Shown: positions 50,390-60,121, counted from the first letter of the stretch. The stretch: DNA of 64,000 nt from Cedecea neteri (GCF_000758305.1 NZ_CP009458.1:930001-994000), one strand, 5' to 3'. Translations and numbers: made by a program. Notes: a model not told the origin generated them from the sequence alone.

Positions 50390-51721
50390 TTAATCAACAA
50401 ACACAATTTTCAGCACAAACAGCAGCGCCACGATGATCACGCACGGGCTCAGCTCGCGCCAGCGGCCAGTGCCCAACTTCATGACACAGTAGGAAATAAA
50501 GCCCAGCGCGATGCCTTCGGTAATGGAGAAGCTGAACGGCATCATCACGGCGGTAACAAACGCCGGTACCGCTTCGGTCAGGTCATCCCACTTCACGCGG
50601 GCCAGGCTGGAAGTCATCAGCACGCCAACGTAAATCAGCGCCCCTGCGGCCGCATACGCAGGCACCATGCCCGCCAGCGGTGACAGGAAGATAACCAGCA
50701 GGAACAGCAGGCCAACCACGATAGCGGTCAGGCCGGTGCGGCCCCCGACGGAAACGCCGGATGAGCTTTCGATGTAAGCGGTAACGGAAGAGGTGCCGAA
50801 GAACGAGCCGGTCACGGAAGAGATACTGTCCACGAACAGCGCCTGCTTCATGCGCGGGAACTTGCCCTTCTCGTCGGTTAACCCAGCTTTGTCCGTGACG
50901 CCAATCAGGGTACCGGAGGAGTCAAACAGGTTCACCAGCATGAAGGAGAAGATGACGCCCGCGAGCCCCAGATTCAGCGAACCGGCTAAATCTACCTGCC
51001 CGACAACGCTGCTCACGCTTGGTGGCGCAGACACGATGCCGTGATACTGCACGTCGCCCAGCAGCCAGCCCAGCAGCGTGGTTACCACGATAGACACCAG
51101 CACCGCCGCGTGAATATTACGTGAAGCGAGAATCGCAATGATAAAGAAACCCAAAGCCCCCAGCAGCACGCTGTGGGAAGTCAGGTTCCCGATGCTGACC
51201 AGCGTCTCTTTATTGGCCACGATAATCCCGGCATTTTTCAGCCCCATCATGCCAATAAACAGGCCGATACCGCTGGTAATGCCAACGCGCAGGCCAAGTG
51301 GGATATTCGCAATCATCCAGTAGCGAACGCGGAAAATGGTCAGCAGCAGCAGGCCCACGGCGCCCCAGAAGATAGCGCCCATGCCGACTTGCCAGGACAG
51401 GCCCATCGCGCCAACAACCACGAAGGCGAAGAAGGCGTTCAGGCCCATCGCCGGTGCCAGCGCCACAGGCAGGTTGGCAAAAATCCCCATCAGGATGCTG
51501 CCAAAGGCGGCTATCAGGCAGGTGGTGACGAATACCGCCTGGGTATCCATCCCGGCTGCGCCGAGGATTTGTGGGTTAACAAAAACGATATACACCATCG
51601 TCAGGAAGGTGGTGAACCCGGCGATCACCTCGGTGCGGGCGTTAGTACCGTGTTCGCGTAATTTGAACGCGCGTTCGAGCAGCCCCGGGGTTGTTTCCGG
51701 AGTGGACTGTGGTTGGCTCAT
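50390..51721 (-). CDS. adeP: Adenine permease AdeP (PurP, YieG)
   Basis: 443 residues (E. coli 445), inner-membrane purine:H+ symporter of the AzgA-like NCS2 family. Seen: GTNARTEVIAGFTTFLTMVYIVFVNPQIL, MGLNAFFAFVVVGAMGL, TSGIGLFIGMMGLKNAGIIV, SSSVTAYIESSSGVSVGGRTGLTA. The divergent yieH has a PurR-like site in between, which fits purine control. Confidence 0.96.
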   Translation of the reverse strand: MSQPQSTPETTPGLLERAFKLREHGTNARTEVIAGFTTFLTMVYIVFVNPQILGAAGMDTQAVFVTTCLIAAFGSILMGIFANLPVALAPAMGLNAFFAFVVVGAMGLSWQVGMGAIFWGAVGLLLLTIFRVRYWMIANIPLGLRVGITSGIGLFIGMMGLKNAGIIVANKETLVSIGNLTSHSVLLGALGFFIIAILASRNIHAAVLVSIVVTTLLGWLLGDVQYHGIVSAPPSVSSVVGQVDLAGSLNLGLAGVIFSFMLVNLFDSSGTLIGVTDKAGLTDEKGKFPRMKQALFVDSISSVTGSFFGTSSVTAYIESSSGVSVGGRTGLTAIVVGLLFLLVIFLSPLAGMVPAYAAAGALIYVGVLMTSSLARVKWDDLTEAVPAFVTAVMMPFSFSITEGIALGFISYCVMKLGTGRWRELSPCVIIVALLFVLKIVFVD

Positions 51722-51824
51722 TATCGGTTTCCGAACTAAAAGAGGAAAAAATACGCCGCTATCCTATACCAAAATTGGCGGGGGATAACGCAAATCATCC
51801 ACTTTTTTCGCTGAAATTACCGCA

Positions 51825-51840
51825 ACGGGATCGATTGCGT
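51825..51840. promoter_or_regulatory. Candidate PurR box between adeP and yieH
   Basis: ACGGGATCGATTGCGT matches 12 of 16 bases of the PurR operator ACGCAAACGTTTGCGT, with the right half nearly perfect (GATTGCGT). It lies 104 bases from the adeP start, where PurR control of adenine uptake would act. Confidence 0.4.
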
Positions 51841-51889
51841 TGCGCAAAAAGCATAGAGTAAACGTTAAACCTGAGAGAAAGGAAATGGC

Positions 51890-52555
51890 ATGTCCCGGAT
51901 AGAAGCGGTGTTTTTTGACTGCGATGGAACGCTGGTCGACAGCGAAGTCATCTGCTCCAAAGCCTACGTACATATGTTTGCGCAATATGGCATTCAACTT
52001 GCGCTCGATAATGTCTTTAAGACCTTCAAAGGCGTCAAACTCTACGAAATTATCGACACAATAAACGCTGAGTACGGCACCAGCCTGCCTAAGCTCGAAC
52101 TGGAAGCGATTTATCGCGCCGAAGTTGCCCGCCTGTTTGACAGCGAACTTCAGGAGATCGCCGGGGCAAACACGCTGCTGGCGCAAATCAACAAGCCAAT
52201 GTGCGTAGTGTCCAACGGCCCGGTCAGCAAAATGCAGCATTCTCTCGGCAAAACCGGGATGCTCGACTACTTCCCGAATGCCCTGTACAGCGGCTACGAC
52301 ATTCAACGCTGGAAGCCGGACCCGGCCCTGATGTTCCACGCGGCGAAACTGATGAACATGGACGTAGAGCATTGCATTCTGGTGGATGATTCTATGGCGG
52401 GTGCGCAGTCGGGTATTGCCGCGGGAATGGAGGTGTTTTACTTCTGTGCCGATCCGCATAACAAACCGATCGACCATCCAAAGGTGACGACGTTTACCGA
52501 TTTGGCCGAGTTACCGGACTTGTGGAAAGCGCGGGGTTGGGAGATTACGGCGTAG
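51890..52555 (+). CDS. yieH: 6-phosphogluconate phosphatase YieH (HAD family)
   Basis: 221 residues, as in E. coli. HAD motifs: FFDCDGTLVDSEV (nucleophile Asp), VVSNGPVSK, Lys in WKPDPALMFHAA and ILVDDSMAGAQSG. The E. coli enzyme dephosphorylates 6-phosphogluconate and other sugar acids. It is divergent from adeP. Beyond it the E. coli order breaks; a C-rich palindrome and an SDR gene follow. Confidence 0.94.
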   Translation: MSRIEAVFFDCDGTLVDSEVICSKAYVHMFAQYGIQLALDNVFKTFKGVKLYEIIDTINAEYGTSLPKLELEAIYRAEVARLFDSELQEIAGANTLLAQINKPMCVVSNGPVSKMQHSLGKTGMLDYFPNALYSGYDIQRWKPDPALMFHAAKLMNMDVEHCILVDDSMAGAQSGIAAGMEVFYFCADPHNKPIDHPKVTTFTDLAELPDLWKARGWEITA

Positions 52556-52608
52556 GCGTTGCCCCTCCTTCTGTCTACTCGATTGCATGTAAGCAGACTC
52601 CGGTAGAT

Positions 52609-52646
52609 CCCCTCTCCCTTTTAGGGAGAGGGTTAGGGTGAGGGTC
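52609..52646. repeat. C-rich intergenic palindrome at a synteny break
   Basis: CCCTCTCCCT-TTT-AGGGAGAGGG (10-bp arms, 52610-52632) followed by TTAGGGTGAGGGTC. Same family and orientation as the copy at 12039-12075. It lies between the convergent yieH and SDR genes. Confidence 0.75.
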
Positions 52647-52652
52647 AAAAAA

Positions 52653-53411
52653 CTAAAGGAACATCCCGCCGGAAACCTCAATCCGCTGCGCGTTCATCCA
52701 GCCCGTCTCATCACTAAGAATTGCCGCAATGGCATCGCCGATATCATCCGGCTGACCTACGCGCCCTAATGCGGTTTGTGCCGCAATAGCCTTCGAAACA
52801 TGTTCATTGTCGCGCACAATACCGCCGCTGAAATCGGTAGCGATAGCGCCAGGCGCAATAATATTCACCGCAATCCCACGCGAGCCCAACTCTTTAGCCT
52901 GGTACTTGGTCAGCACTTCCATCGCCCCTTTCATCGTCGCGTAAGCGGCTTTGCCCGGCAGCGAGAAACGAGTCAGGCCGGTGGAAACATTCAGAATGCG
53001 GCCGCCGTCTTTAATCAGCGGCAGCAGGCCCTGAGTCAGGAAGAAAGGCCCTTTCAGATGGATGTTCATTATTTCATCGAACTGCGCTTCGGTGGTCTCG
53101 GCAAACGACGCTTCAAGACCGATTCCAGCGTTGTTCAATAAATAATCAAACGTATCTCGCTGCCAGACGCGATGCAGCGTTTCTTTCACTTGCTCAACAA
53201 ATCCAGCGAAGGTAGAAGAATCGCCGACGTTGAGCTGAATTGCTGCCGCTTTCACGCCTTTTTGCTCAATTTCGCGCACAACATCTTCGGCTTCCTGACG
53301 CTGGCTATTATAGGTCAGCAGAATGCCGATTCCGCGTGCGGCCAGCTTCAGCGCTGCGTTTTTACCTAAACCACGGCTGCCGCCGGTCACTAAAGCAATG
53401 CGTTGACTCAT
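52653..53411 (-). CDS. SDR-family oxidoreductase beside yhjC
   Basis: 252 residues, classical SDR: TGGSRGLG nucleotide loop, LNVGDSS, LLNNAGIG, catalytic Ser in ILNVSTG, and YATMK. The Arg after the Gly-loop supports NADPH. Its start lies about 120 bases before the divergent LysR gene, so it may be its target. I find no E. coli counterpart at this position next to yhjC; substrate unknown. The C-terminus ends VSGGMFL, a common end for this class. Confidence 0.86.
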   Translation of the reverse strand: MSQRIALVTGGSRGLGKNAALKLAARGIGILLTYNSQRQEAEDVVREIEQKGVKAAAIQLNVGDSSTFAGFVEQVKETLHRVWQRDTFDYLLNNAGIGLEASFAETTEAQFDEIMNIHLKGPFFLTQGLLPLIKDGGRILNVSTGLTRFSLPGKAAYATMKGAMEVLTKYQAKELGSRGIAVNIIAPGAIATDFSGGIVRDNEHVSKAIAAQTALGRVGQPDDIGDAIAAILSDETGWMNAQRIEVSGGMFL

Positions 53412-53530
53412 GATACACCCCTTATTTGGCTGTCAGGACATTGAGATACAGCTTATTAGCTGATACAAAATCAATAAATACGGCCAGATGCGCCTCACTG
53501 TTTCATTCACAGCAACAATGTGGTGATAAG

Positions 53531-54430
53531 ATGGATAAAATACACGCAATGCAGCTTTTCGTGCGGGTTGCAGAGCTGGAGAGCTTTACCCGCGCCGCAG
53601 ACACGCTTGGGTTACCGAAGGGCAGCGTTTCTCGCCAGATTCAGGCACTGGAAACGTCACTCGGCACGCGCCTGCTGCACCGCACCACTCGCCGGGTTCA
53701 GCTCACCCAGGACGGTATGGTTTATTACGAACGCTGCCGCGACCTGTTAACCAACCTGGATGAACTCGACGGTCTGTTTCAGACCGATCCCGCCAGCGTC
53801 AGCGGGCGCATCAGGGTTGATATGCCCGTTACGCTGGCGCGCGGTTTGATCATTCCGAAGCTACCGGGGTTCCTGCAGCAGTACCCGGGCATAGAGTTAG
53901 AGCTTAGCAGCAGCGACAGAATGGTAGATGTCGTGCGGGAAGGGTTTGACTGCGTGGTGCGCGTGGGTCACCTCAAAGACTCCGGCCTGGTAGCACGGCC
54001 GCTGGGGAAATTCACCATGATCAACTGCGCCAGCCCTGACTACCTCAGCCGCTTTGGCTATCCCGAAAGCCTGGACGACCTGGCTTCTCATGCGCTGGTG
54101 CATTACGCCCAAAACCTTGGCACCCGCCCACAAGGCTTTGAAGTCTGGCTGGATAAAACAACGCAGTGGGTGAAAACCGGTGGTCTGATTACCGTTAATA
54201 GCACGGAAACCTACCAGGCCGCCTGTGTCGCCGGGCTGGGGATCATTCAGGTACCTCGTGTGGGCGTGAAAACCCAGCTCAAAGAGGGCAGTCTGGTGGA
54301 AATTTTGCCTCAGTACCGCGCCGAGCCGATGCCGATTTCTCTGCTTTATCCGCATCGCCGCAACCTCTCCCGGCGAGTACATTTGTTTATGGAATGGCTA
54401 AGCGGCGTACTCAAAGCCTATGTCGATTAG
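53531..54430 (+). CDS. yhjC: LysR-family regulator YhjC (RcdB)
   Basis: 299 residues (E. coli YhjC also 299). N-terminus MDKIHAMQLFVRVAELESFTRAADTLGLPKGSVSRQIQALETSLGTRLLHRTTRRVQLT, then effector domain with DCVVRVGHLKDSGLVARPLGKFTMINCASPDYLSRFGYP. Very like E. coli YhjC, a regulator linked to the csgD/curli network. ATG 53531 is used since it gives the E. coli start; an upstream frame adds 35 unneeded residues. The divergent neighbour is an SDR, absent at this place in E. coli. Confidence 0.9.
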   Translation: MDKIHAMQLFVRVAELESFTRAADTLGLPKGSVSRQIQALETSLGTRLLHRTTRRVQLTQDGMVYYERCRDLLTNLDELDGLFQTDPASVSGRIRVDMPVTLARGLIIPKLPGFLQQYPGIELELSSSDRMVDVVREGFDCVVRVGHLKDSGLVARPLGKFTMINCASPDYLSRFGYPESLDDLASHALVHYAQNLGTRPQGFEVWLDKTTQWVKTGGLITVNSTETYQAACVAGLGIIQVPRVGVKTQLKEGSLVEILPQYRAEPMPISLLYPHRRNLSRRVHLFMEWLSGVLKAYVD

Positions 54431-54485
54431 CGTTATGGCTATAATTTCCTTAAGATCCTGCCACAGCAAAAGGAAAATTGACCCG

Positions 54486-55544
54486 ATGACGACGCCGGAT
54501 AACCGCGAAAAACGCCCAACCCACGAGCTCGAGTATGAGCCTGTTGTATCTATCGACACGCAGCAGGATGAAGCGCAAAACGAGCCCGCAGAGAACGAAC
54601 CGCTGGTAAAGCTTAAAACCGGTAACGCCGCGGTGAACAGCACCATATCCGCGGTCAACAAAACGGTCAGGCAGCCGATGGTTGCCCACCTGCTCCGCGC
54701 CGCAGAGCGCTTTAATGACCGGCTTGGGAACCAGTTTGGTGCCGCCATTACCTACTTTTCGTTTCTGTCACTGATCCCCATCATGATGGTGGCCTTCGCG
54801 GCAGGCGGTTACGTGCTGGCCTCGCACCCGACGCTGCTCGAAGATATTTTTGCCAAAATCCTTGAGAACGTCAGCGATCCGACGCTCGCCGCCACCCTGA
54901 AAAACACCATCAATACCGCGGTTCAGCAGCGCACCACCGTTGGCCTGGTCGGGCTGCTGATTGCGCTTTACTCCGGCATTAACTGGATGGGTAACCTGCG
55001 TGAAGCGGTACGCGCTCAGTCGCGGGATAAGTGGGAACGCAGCCCGCAGGATCAGGAAAAATTCTGGGTAAAATACCTGCGTGATTTTATCTCATTGATT
55101 GGTCTGCTGATTGCGCTGATCGTTACCCTGTCTATTACCTCGATTTCCGGCTCGGCCCAGACACTGCTGATCGGCCTGCTGCACCTGGGCGATATCGAAT
55201 GGCTCAAACCGGCCTGGCACCTGGTTGGCCTGGCCATTTCGATTTTTGCTAACTACCTGCTGTTCTTCTGGATCTTCTGGCGGCTGCCGCGCCACCGCCC
55301 GCGCCGTAAAGCGCTCATTCGCGGCACGCTGATTGCGGCCATCGGCTTTGAGGTGATTAAAATCATCATGACCTACAGTCTGCCAAAGCTCGTCAGCTCG
55401 CCTTCCGGGGCCGCTTTTGGCTCGGTGCTGGGGCTGATGGCCTTCTTCTATTTCTTCGCCCGCCTGACGCTATTCTGCGCGGCCTGGATTGCCACCGCAG
55501 AATACAAAGACGACCCGAGGATGCCGGGGAAAACGCATAAATAA
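54486..55544 (+). CDS. yhjD: Inner-membrane protein YhjD (YihY/BrkB family)
   Basis: 352 residues (E. coli 337). The N-terminal ~60 residues are polar and Glu/Gln-rich (EYEPVVSIDTQQDEAQNEPAENEP), longer than in E. coli; then six TM helices of the BrkB fold: GAAITYFSFLSLIPIMMVAFAAGGY, VGLVGLLIALYSGINWMGNLREA, and GSVLGLMAFFYFFARLTLFCAAWIATAEY. E. coli YhjD is implicated as a transporter that can restore LPS-precursor viability when mutated. ATG 54486 follows AAAGGAAAA. Confidence 0.9.
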   Translation: MTTPDNREKRPTHELEYEPVVSIDTQQDEAQNEPAENEPLVKLKTGNAAVNSTISAVNKTVRQPMVAHLLRAAERFNDRLGNQFGAAITYFSFLSLIPIMMVAFAAGGYVLASHPTLLEDIFAKILENVSDPTLAATLKNTINTAVQQRTTVGLVGLLIALYSGINWMGNLREAVRAQSRDKWERSPQDQEKFWVKYLRDFISLIGLLIALIVTLSITSISGSAQTLLIGLLHLGDIEWLKPAWHLVGLAISIFANYLLFFWIFWRLPRHRPRRKALIRGTLIAAIGFEVIKIIMTYSLPKLVSSPSGAAFGSVLGLMAFFYFFARLTLFCAAWIATAEYKDDPRMPGKTHK

Positions 55545-55634
55545 TCCTGTCATGATTTCCGGTCAGGATAGGTTGCCTGCCGACCCCCAGGTTAGCAGGC
55601 CCACTTGTCTAAACCTCCGACCAGAGAACATGCC

Positions 55635-56291
55635 ATGACAACTGCCTCCGTACCCAAACTCCAGAAAACCGTTATTGACCCCAGCGTTCGCCTACGCGAA
55701 ACACACATAGGCGAACAGTGCGAAATACTCGCCAACAGCGTGCTGGAGTACAGCACTCTCGGCGACTTCTCCTACCTCGGGGAGCACTGCTGCGTGGCCG
55801 ACAGCGAGATCGGCAAATTCACCGCCATTGCCAACCATGTCCGGCTTGGCGCCCCCAATCACCCGATGGATCGCCCCTCACAGCACCGCTTTACCTACTG
55901 CCCTGAGTACTACGCGACCGGCGTCGGGCGGGATACTTCGTTCTTTGCTCATCGCCGTGAAGACCGGGTGATCATTGGTAACGACGTGTGGATTGGTCAC
56001 GGCGTTATCGTCTTGCCCGGTGTGACGGTAGGCGACGGGGCCGTGCTTGCCGCGGGCGCGGTGGTCAGCAAAGATGTGCCGCCGTACACCATCGTTGGTG
56101 GCGTGCCAGCTAAACCCATTCGCAGCCGTTTCCCGCAGGAGGTTGTTGCAAGTCTGCAGCGCATTGCCTGGTGGGACTGGCCACTGGAGAAATTGATGGC
56201 GCACCTGCCGGAATTTCAGTCCGGAGAGATAGCCAGTTTTTGCGCTCGCTGGGACAAGCCGAGCAACTCAGCAGATAAATCTAACTGGTAA
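55635..56291 (+). CDS. Hexapeptide-repeat acetyltransferase (phosphonate-associated type)
   Basis: 218 residues, left-handed beta-helix: repeats such as LRETHIGEQCEILANSVLEYSTLGDFSYLGEHCCVADSEIGKF and VIIGNDVWIGHGVIVLPGVTVGDGAVLAAGAVVSKDVPPYTIVGGVPAKPI. The insert PNHPMDRPSQHRFTYCPEYY is characteristic of the phn-linked transferase group. No phosphonate genes are nearby. E. coli has no gene here between yhjD and yhjE, so it is a small insertion. ATG 55635 is chosen over TTG 55605; the ribosome site is weak. Confidence 0.8.
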   Translation: MTTASVPKLQKTVIDPSVRLRETHIGEQCEILANSVLEYSTLGDFSYLGEHCCVADSEIGKFTAIANHVRLGAPNHPMDRPSQHRFTYCPEYYATGVGRDTSFFAHRREDRVIIGNDVWIGHGVIVLPGVTVGDGAVLAAGAVVSKDVPPYTIVGGVPAKPIRSRFPQEVVASLQRIAWWDWPLEKLMAHLPEFQSGEIASFCARWDKPSNSADKSNW

Positions 56292-56487
56292 CTTTTATTT
56301 AACCTAAAACCAGTTTTATTCTCTATTTTGAAAATTTTGTGAAGCATTTCATGGAAGGTTACGGGCAGGCTTAAAAATTATCCACTTAATGCGCGTTTTT
56401 TGAACTACTCCGCCCGGTGCAGCGCGTTGAAATGCTTCTTTTGCTATGCGTAAATGGACTTTCGTTCGCCATAAATAAGAAAAATCT

Positions 56488-57813
56488 ATGCAAGCATCCG
56501 TTGCCACAACTCTCGATACCGGGGCTGACGCTACGCCCGTAAACTCACGCGGAAAAGTCGTTGTTGCTTCGCTGGTCGGCACGGCCATCGAATTCTTCGA
56601 CTTCTACATCTATGCCACCGCGGCGGTGATTGTCTTCCCGCACATCTTCTTCCCGCAGGGTGACCCGACGGCCGCCACGCTACAGTCTCTCGCCACTTTC
56701 GCTATCGCCTTTGTGGCTCGCCCGATTGGTTCGGCGCTATTCGGCCACTTCGGCGACCGCGTAGGTCGTAAAGTCACGCTGGTCGCTTCCTTGCTCACGA
56801 TGGGGATCTCGACCGTCGTCATCGGCCTGCTGCCAGGCTATGCCAGTATTGGTATCTTCGCCCCGCTTCTGCTGGCGCTGGCCCGTTTTGGCCAGGGTCT
56901 TGGCCTGGGCGGTGAATGGGGTGGCGCGGCATTGCTGGCCACTGAGAACGCCCCGCCGCGCAAACGCGCGCTGTACGGTTCATTCCCGCAGTTGGGCGCG
57001 CCGATCGGCTTCTTCTTCGCCAACGGCACCTTCCTGCTGCTTTCATGGCTGCTGACCGACGAGCAGTTCATGTCCTGGGGCTGGCGCGTACCGTTCATTC
57101 TTTCTGCCGTTCTGGTCATTATTGGGCTTTATGTCCGCGTTTCGCTGCATGAAACGCCAGTATTCGCGAAGATTGCCAAAGCAGGCAAGCAGGTCAAAGT
57201 CCCGCTGGGCACGCTGCTGACCAAACATTTGAAGGCGACGATTCTCGGTACCTTCATCATGCTGGCCACCTATACACTGTTCTATATCATGACGGTCTAT
57301 TCCATGACCTTCAGCACCGCACCCGTTCCGGCGGGATTGGGCTTCTCGCGCAATGAGGTGCTGTGGATGCTGATGATGGCGGTGATTGGCTTTGGTGTGA
57401 TGGTGCCGATTGCGGGCTATCTGGCGGATGCTTTTGGCCGCCGTAAGAGCATGATTGTGATCACCAGCCTGATGATTCTGTTTGCACTGTTCGTCTTCCC
57501 GCCGCTGTTGGGCTCCGGGAACCAGGCGCTGGTGATGGCCTATCTGCTGATTGGCCTGAGCCTGATGGGGCTGACCTTTGGCCCGATGGGGGCGCTGCTG
57601 CCGGAGATGTTCCCGACGGAAGTCCGCTACACCGGCGCGTCATTCTCATACAACGTGGCGTCCATTCTTGGCGCTTCCGTCGCACCGTATATCGCGACCT
57701 GGCTGCAGGCTAATTACGGCCTGTTCTATGTCGGCGTGTATCTGGCGGCGATGTCTGCCCTGACGCTGATTGCGCTGCTGTTGAGCAAAGAGACCCGCCA
57801 CCAGTCGCTGTAA
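56488..57813 (+). CDS. yhjE: MFS transporter YhjE
   Basis: 441 residues (E. coli 440), MHS/ProP-like. N-terminus SRGKVVVASLVGTAIEFFDFYIYATAAVIVFPHIFFP, motif A FGHFGDRVGRKVTLVAS, and GLGLGGEWGGAALLATENAP. E. coli YhjE is annotated as a metabolite transporter with no proven substrate. The upstream 196-base gap carries no gene. A cluster of C-rich palindromes follows its stop. Confidence 0.94.
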   Translation: MQASVATTLDTGADATPVNSRGKVVVASLVGTAIEFFDFYIYATAAVIVFPHIFFPQGDPTAATLQSLATFAIAFVARPIGSALFGHFGDRVGRKVTLVASLLTMGISTVVIGLLPGYASIGIFAPLLLALARFGQGLGLGGEWGGAALLATENAPPRKRALYGSFPQLGAPIGFFFANGTFLLLSWLLTDEQFMSWGWRVPFILSAVLVIIGLYVRVSLHETPVFAKIAKAGKQVKVPLGTLLTKHLKATILGTFIMLATYTLFYIMTVYSMTFSTAPVPAGLGFSRNEVLWMLMMAVIGFGVMVPIAGYLADAFGRRKSMIVITSLMILFALFVFPPLLGSGNQALVMAYLLIGLSLMGLTFGPMGALLPEMFPTEVRYTGASFSYNVASILGASVAPYIATWLQANYGLFYVGVYLAAMSALTLIALLLSKETRHQSL

Positions 57814-57818
57814 TTTTT

Positions 57819-57987
57819 ACCCTCACCCTAACCCTCTCCCTAAAAGGGAGAGGGGACAAAAAAGGAAACCCGGCTAAAGGGGAGAGGGGGCGAAGAAGGA
57901 TACCGGGCTAAAAGGGAAAGGAAATGTCAGTTTTGCCTTCTCTTTTCCCCCTCGCCCCTCTGGGGAGAGGGCCGGGGTGAGGGGAAA
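57819..57987. repeat. Cluster of C-rich palindromes, yhjE/yhjG
   Basis: Three units: 57819-57856 (GACCCTCACCCTAA then CCCTCTCCCT-AAA-AGGGAGAGGG, inverted relative to the 12-kb copy), a decayed half near 57874-57891, and 57947-57987 (CCCCTCTGGGGAGAGGG then CCGGGGTGAGGGG). Units face each other, the usual REP-pair layout, between two convergent genes. Confidence 0.75.
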
Positions 57988-57989
57988 CC

Positions 57990-60056
57990 TCATTTCTTCA
58001 TCTGCCCCAAAATCGTCCGGCACTGATTCTCACTGCCTTCAGAAGGCGATATCAAAGCGGCCAGCGCCGCTGCCGGAGTGACCAGCGTTGCAAGCGCTGC
58101 GGCCACTGCACCACGAATAATCAATGGTCCCGGCTTCACGCCCGCATCCGGGCTCTTGAACGTGCCGCGCACATAAAGCGGTGAACGCAGAGTAATAATC
58201 CGAATCCCTTTGCTCTCAGGATCGATGGTCAAATCCAGGCGTTCGCTGGCAAAATTGGTGCTGCCGGTGACATTAATCAGTGCATTTTCTGTATCAAAGG
58301 CAAAAATTCTCGGTGTCGCAATTCCGTTGCGTAAATCCAGATTCGCGGCGGCGCAGTTGATCCGCACCTCATCATCGCCAAAAATTTTGCCGACAATGTA
58401 GTTGCCCACGTTCAGGCCGACGATTTCCATCAGGTTACGGCTGATAAGCCCGTCATTCATCAACAGCTTCAAACTGCCGTTACTGGTGCCCAGCAGTGCG
58501 GCGACCGAGTTACCGCGCCCGCTCAGGTTGGCGTCGCCGTTCAGCTCGCCCAGCGTTTTCTGCATCGACTCAACCTTCGGCATAAGCTGCTTCAGCTGCA
58601 GGCGACGCGCCTGAATATCCGCTTTCCCCTGCATCGGCTTTTTATCGCCCTCAAGGTGGATGTTGGCATTGATGGAGCCGCCCGCCATGCCGAATTTCAG
58701 CGGCTGCAGGCGCAGGTCGGCGTTATTCAGGATCACGTGGGTGGTCAGGTCGCTCAGCGGCAGCGTTCCGCTGTGTTCAATGCGCTGCCCTTTGAAGCGC
58801 ACATCGGCGTCCATCACGTTCCATTTGTCCGTTTCAAAGCGATCGTAAGGCAGCACTTTGTCAGCGGGTTGCACCGTTCTGTCGCCCCGCTGCTGCCTGG
58901 CTTTTTTCGTCTTTTCGGCATCTTTTCCGGAATCAACGCCAATCAGCGGCCCTAAATCGGCCAGCCGCAATTGTTTAGAGACTAAATCGCCTTCGAGTTT
59001 AGGGCGTGGTTTCCCCTGGCTGTAGGTCAGGGAACCGTGAATATCACTGTCGCCAATGCGCCCGTTAAAATCCTGATAGCGGAAGACAGAGCCTTTATCT
59101 GTGTCGATTTTCGCCAGCAGATGGCCATCGGTTTCAAACGGAGGCGTATCCGGCAGCAGCACGCCGGTCAGCGCGTAAAGGTTACCGAGAGAATCGCCGG
59201 AGAATTTAAGCCTGAGATCGACACCGCCCATTTTCATCGGGTCGTTGACGGTGCCAACGAAGGCCACTCGCGATGTCCCTGAACGCACATCGGCCTGCAC
59301 CGGGAACGCACTATCACTTTCACTGCGCAGTGCCAGCATGCCGCCGATTTTACCGCTCCCTTCCACCGGCTGGCCGTTGTAGCGGCCACTGACTTTCAGG
59401 CCGAAAACGTAATCTGCCGCCTTCGCTGCGTCTTTGCCCTGTGGCTTTTGGCCGGACACTTCGCTGAAAGCCAGCGGTTTACCCAGCGGATCGACGAGGA
59501 TAGTCAGCTCAGCCTTGGTCACTCGATCGTCTACGGCGATCCGGCCTTTATCGAACAAAATGTTATCCAGCCGGAAGGACCAGCCGGAAGGTTTTGGATT
59601 GGGATCGCTGTCGCCAGAACTGGCAAGGTTAAAGGTCCAGTTATTGATTTTTTCCGACAGCCGGATAATTCGGGCATCGGGCTCGACCAGTTTTATCCAG
59701 GGGATGTAGACCGTTTTGGTGAGCAGCGAGAGCGGGGCAAGCGTCGCATCCACTCTTGGCAGATGGACCATAGTGACTTCGGGGATGTCCGGCGGGTTGC
59801 CAAGCAGGATATCTTCGGCATGAACGTGTGGCCACGGCACCCAGCTGCGCCAGCCGGGCTCGTCTTTATTACGTTCCCAAACCACCCCTAAGTCGCCACG
59901 AATAGCAAAGGGGCGGTTCAGCTCTGTCGAGACTTTTTGGTTGATGGTTGGTTTCAGCCGGTTCCAGTCAAACGTGGCGATCAACACGATCGCTACGACA
60001 ACCAACAACAAGAAAATCCCGGCAACTGCGCTGCTAATTTTACCCGTTTTTGTCAT
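57990..60056 (-). CDS. yhjG: AsmA-family protein YhjG
   Basis: 688 residues (E. coli 686). One N-terminal TM anchor (ISSAVAGIFLLLVVVAIVLIATFDWNRLKPTINQKVSTELNRPFAIRG is the standard AsmA start), then a long periplasmic beta-groove body, with the AsmA C-terminal domain LGELNGDANLSGRGNSVAALLGTSNGSLKLLMNDGLISRNLMEIVGLNVGNYI. AsmA-like proteins help move phospholipids to the outer membrane. Same place as E. coli yhjG. Confidence 0.94.
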   Translation of the reverse strand: MTKTGKISSAVAGIFLLLVVVAIVLIATFDWNRLKPTINQKVSTELNRPFAIRGDLGVVWERNKDEPGWRSWVPWPHVHAEDILLGNPPDIPEVTMVHLPRVDATLAPLSLLTKTVYIPWIKLVEPDARIIRLSEKINNWTFNLASSGDSDPNPKPSGWSFRLDNILFDKGRIAVDDRVTKAELTILVDPLGKPLAFSEVSGQKPQGKDAAKAADYVFGLKVSGRYNGQPVEGSGKIGGMLALRSESDSAFPVQADVRSGTSRVAFVGTVNDPMKMGGVDLRLKFSGDSLGNLYALTGVLLPDTPPFETDGHLLAKIDTDKGSVFRYQDFNGRIGDSDIHGSLTYSQGKPRPKLEGDLVSKQLRLADLGPLIGVDSGKDAEKTKKARQQRGDRTVQPADKVLPYDRFETDKWNVMDADVRFKGQRIEHSGTLPLSDLTTHVILNNADLRLQPLKFGMAGGSINANIHLEGDKKPMQGKADIQARRLQLKQLMPKVESMQKTLGELNGDANLSGRGNSVAALLGTSNGSLKLLMNDGLISRNLMEIVGLNVGNYIVGKIFGDDEVRINCAAANLDLRNGIATPRIFAFDTENALINVTGSTNFASERLDLTIDPESKGIRIITLRSPLYVRGTFKSPDAGVKPGPLIIRGAVAAALATLVTPAAALAALISPSEGSENQCRTILGQMKK

Positions 60057-60121
60057 CCCTCTTACCTCTCCTGATGCCGGTCTGCCTGACTAAAAGATAG
60101 TTCAGCGTGACCGAAACGACA

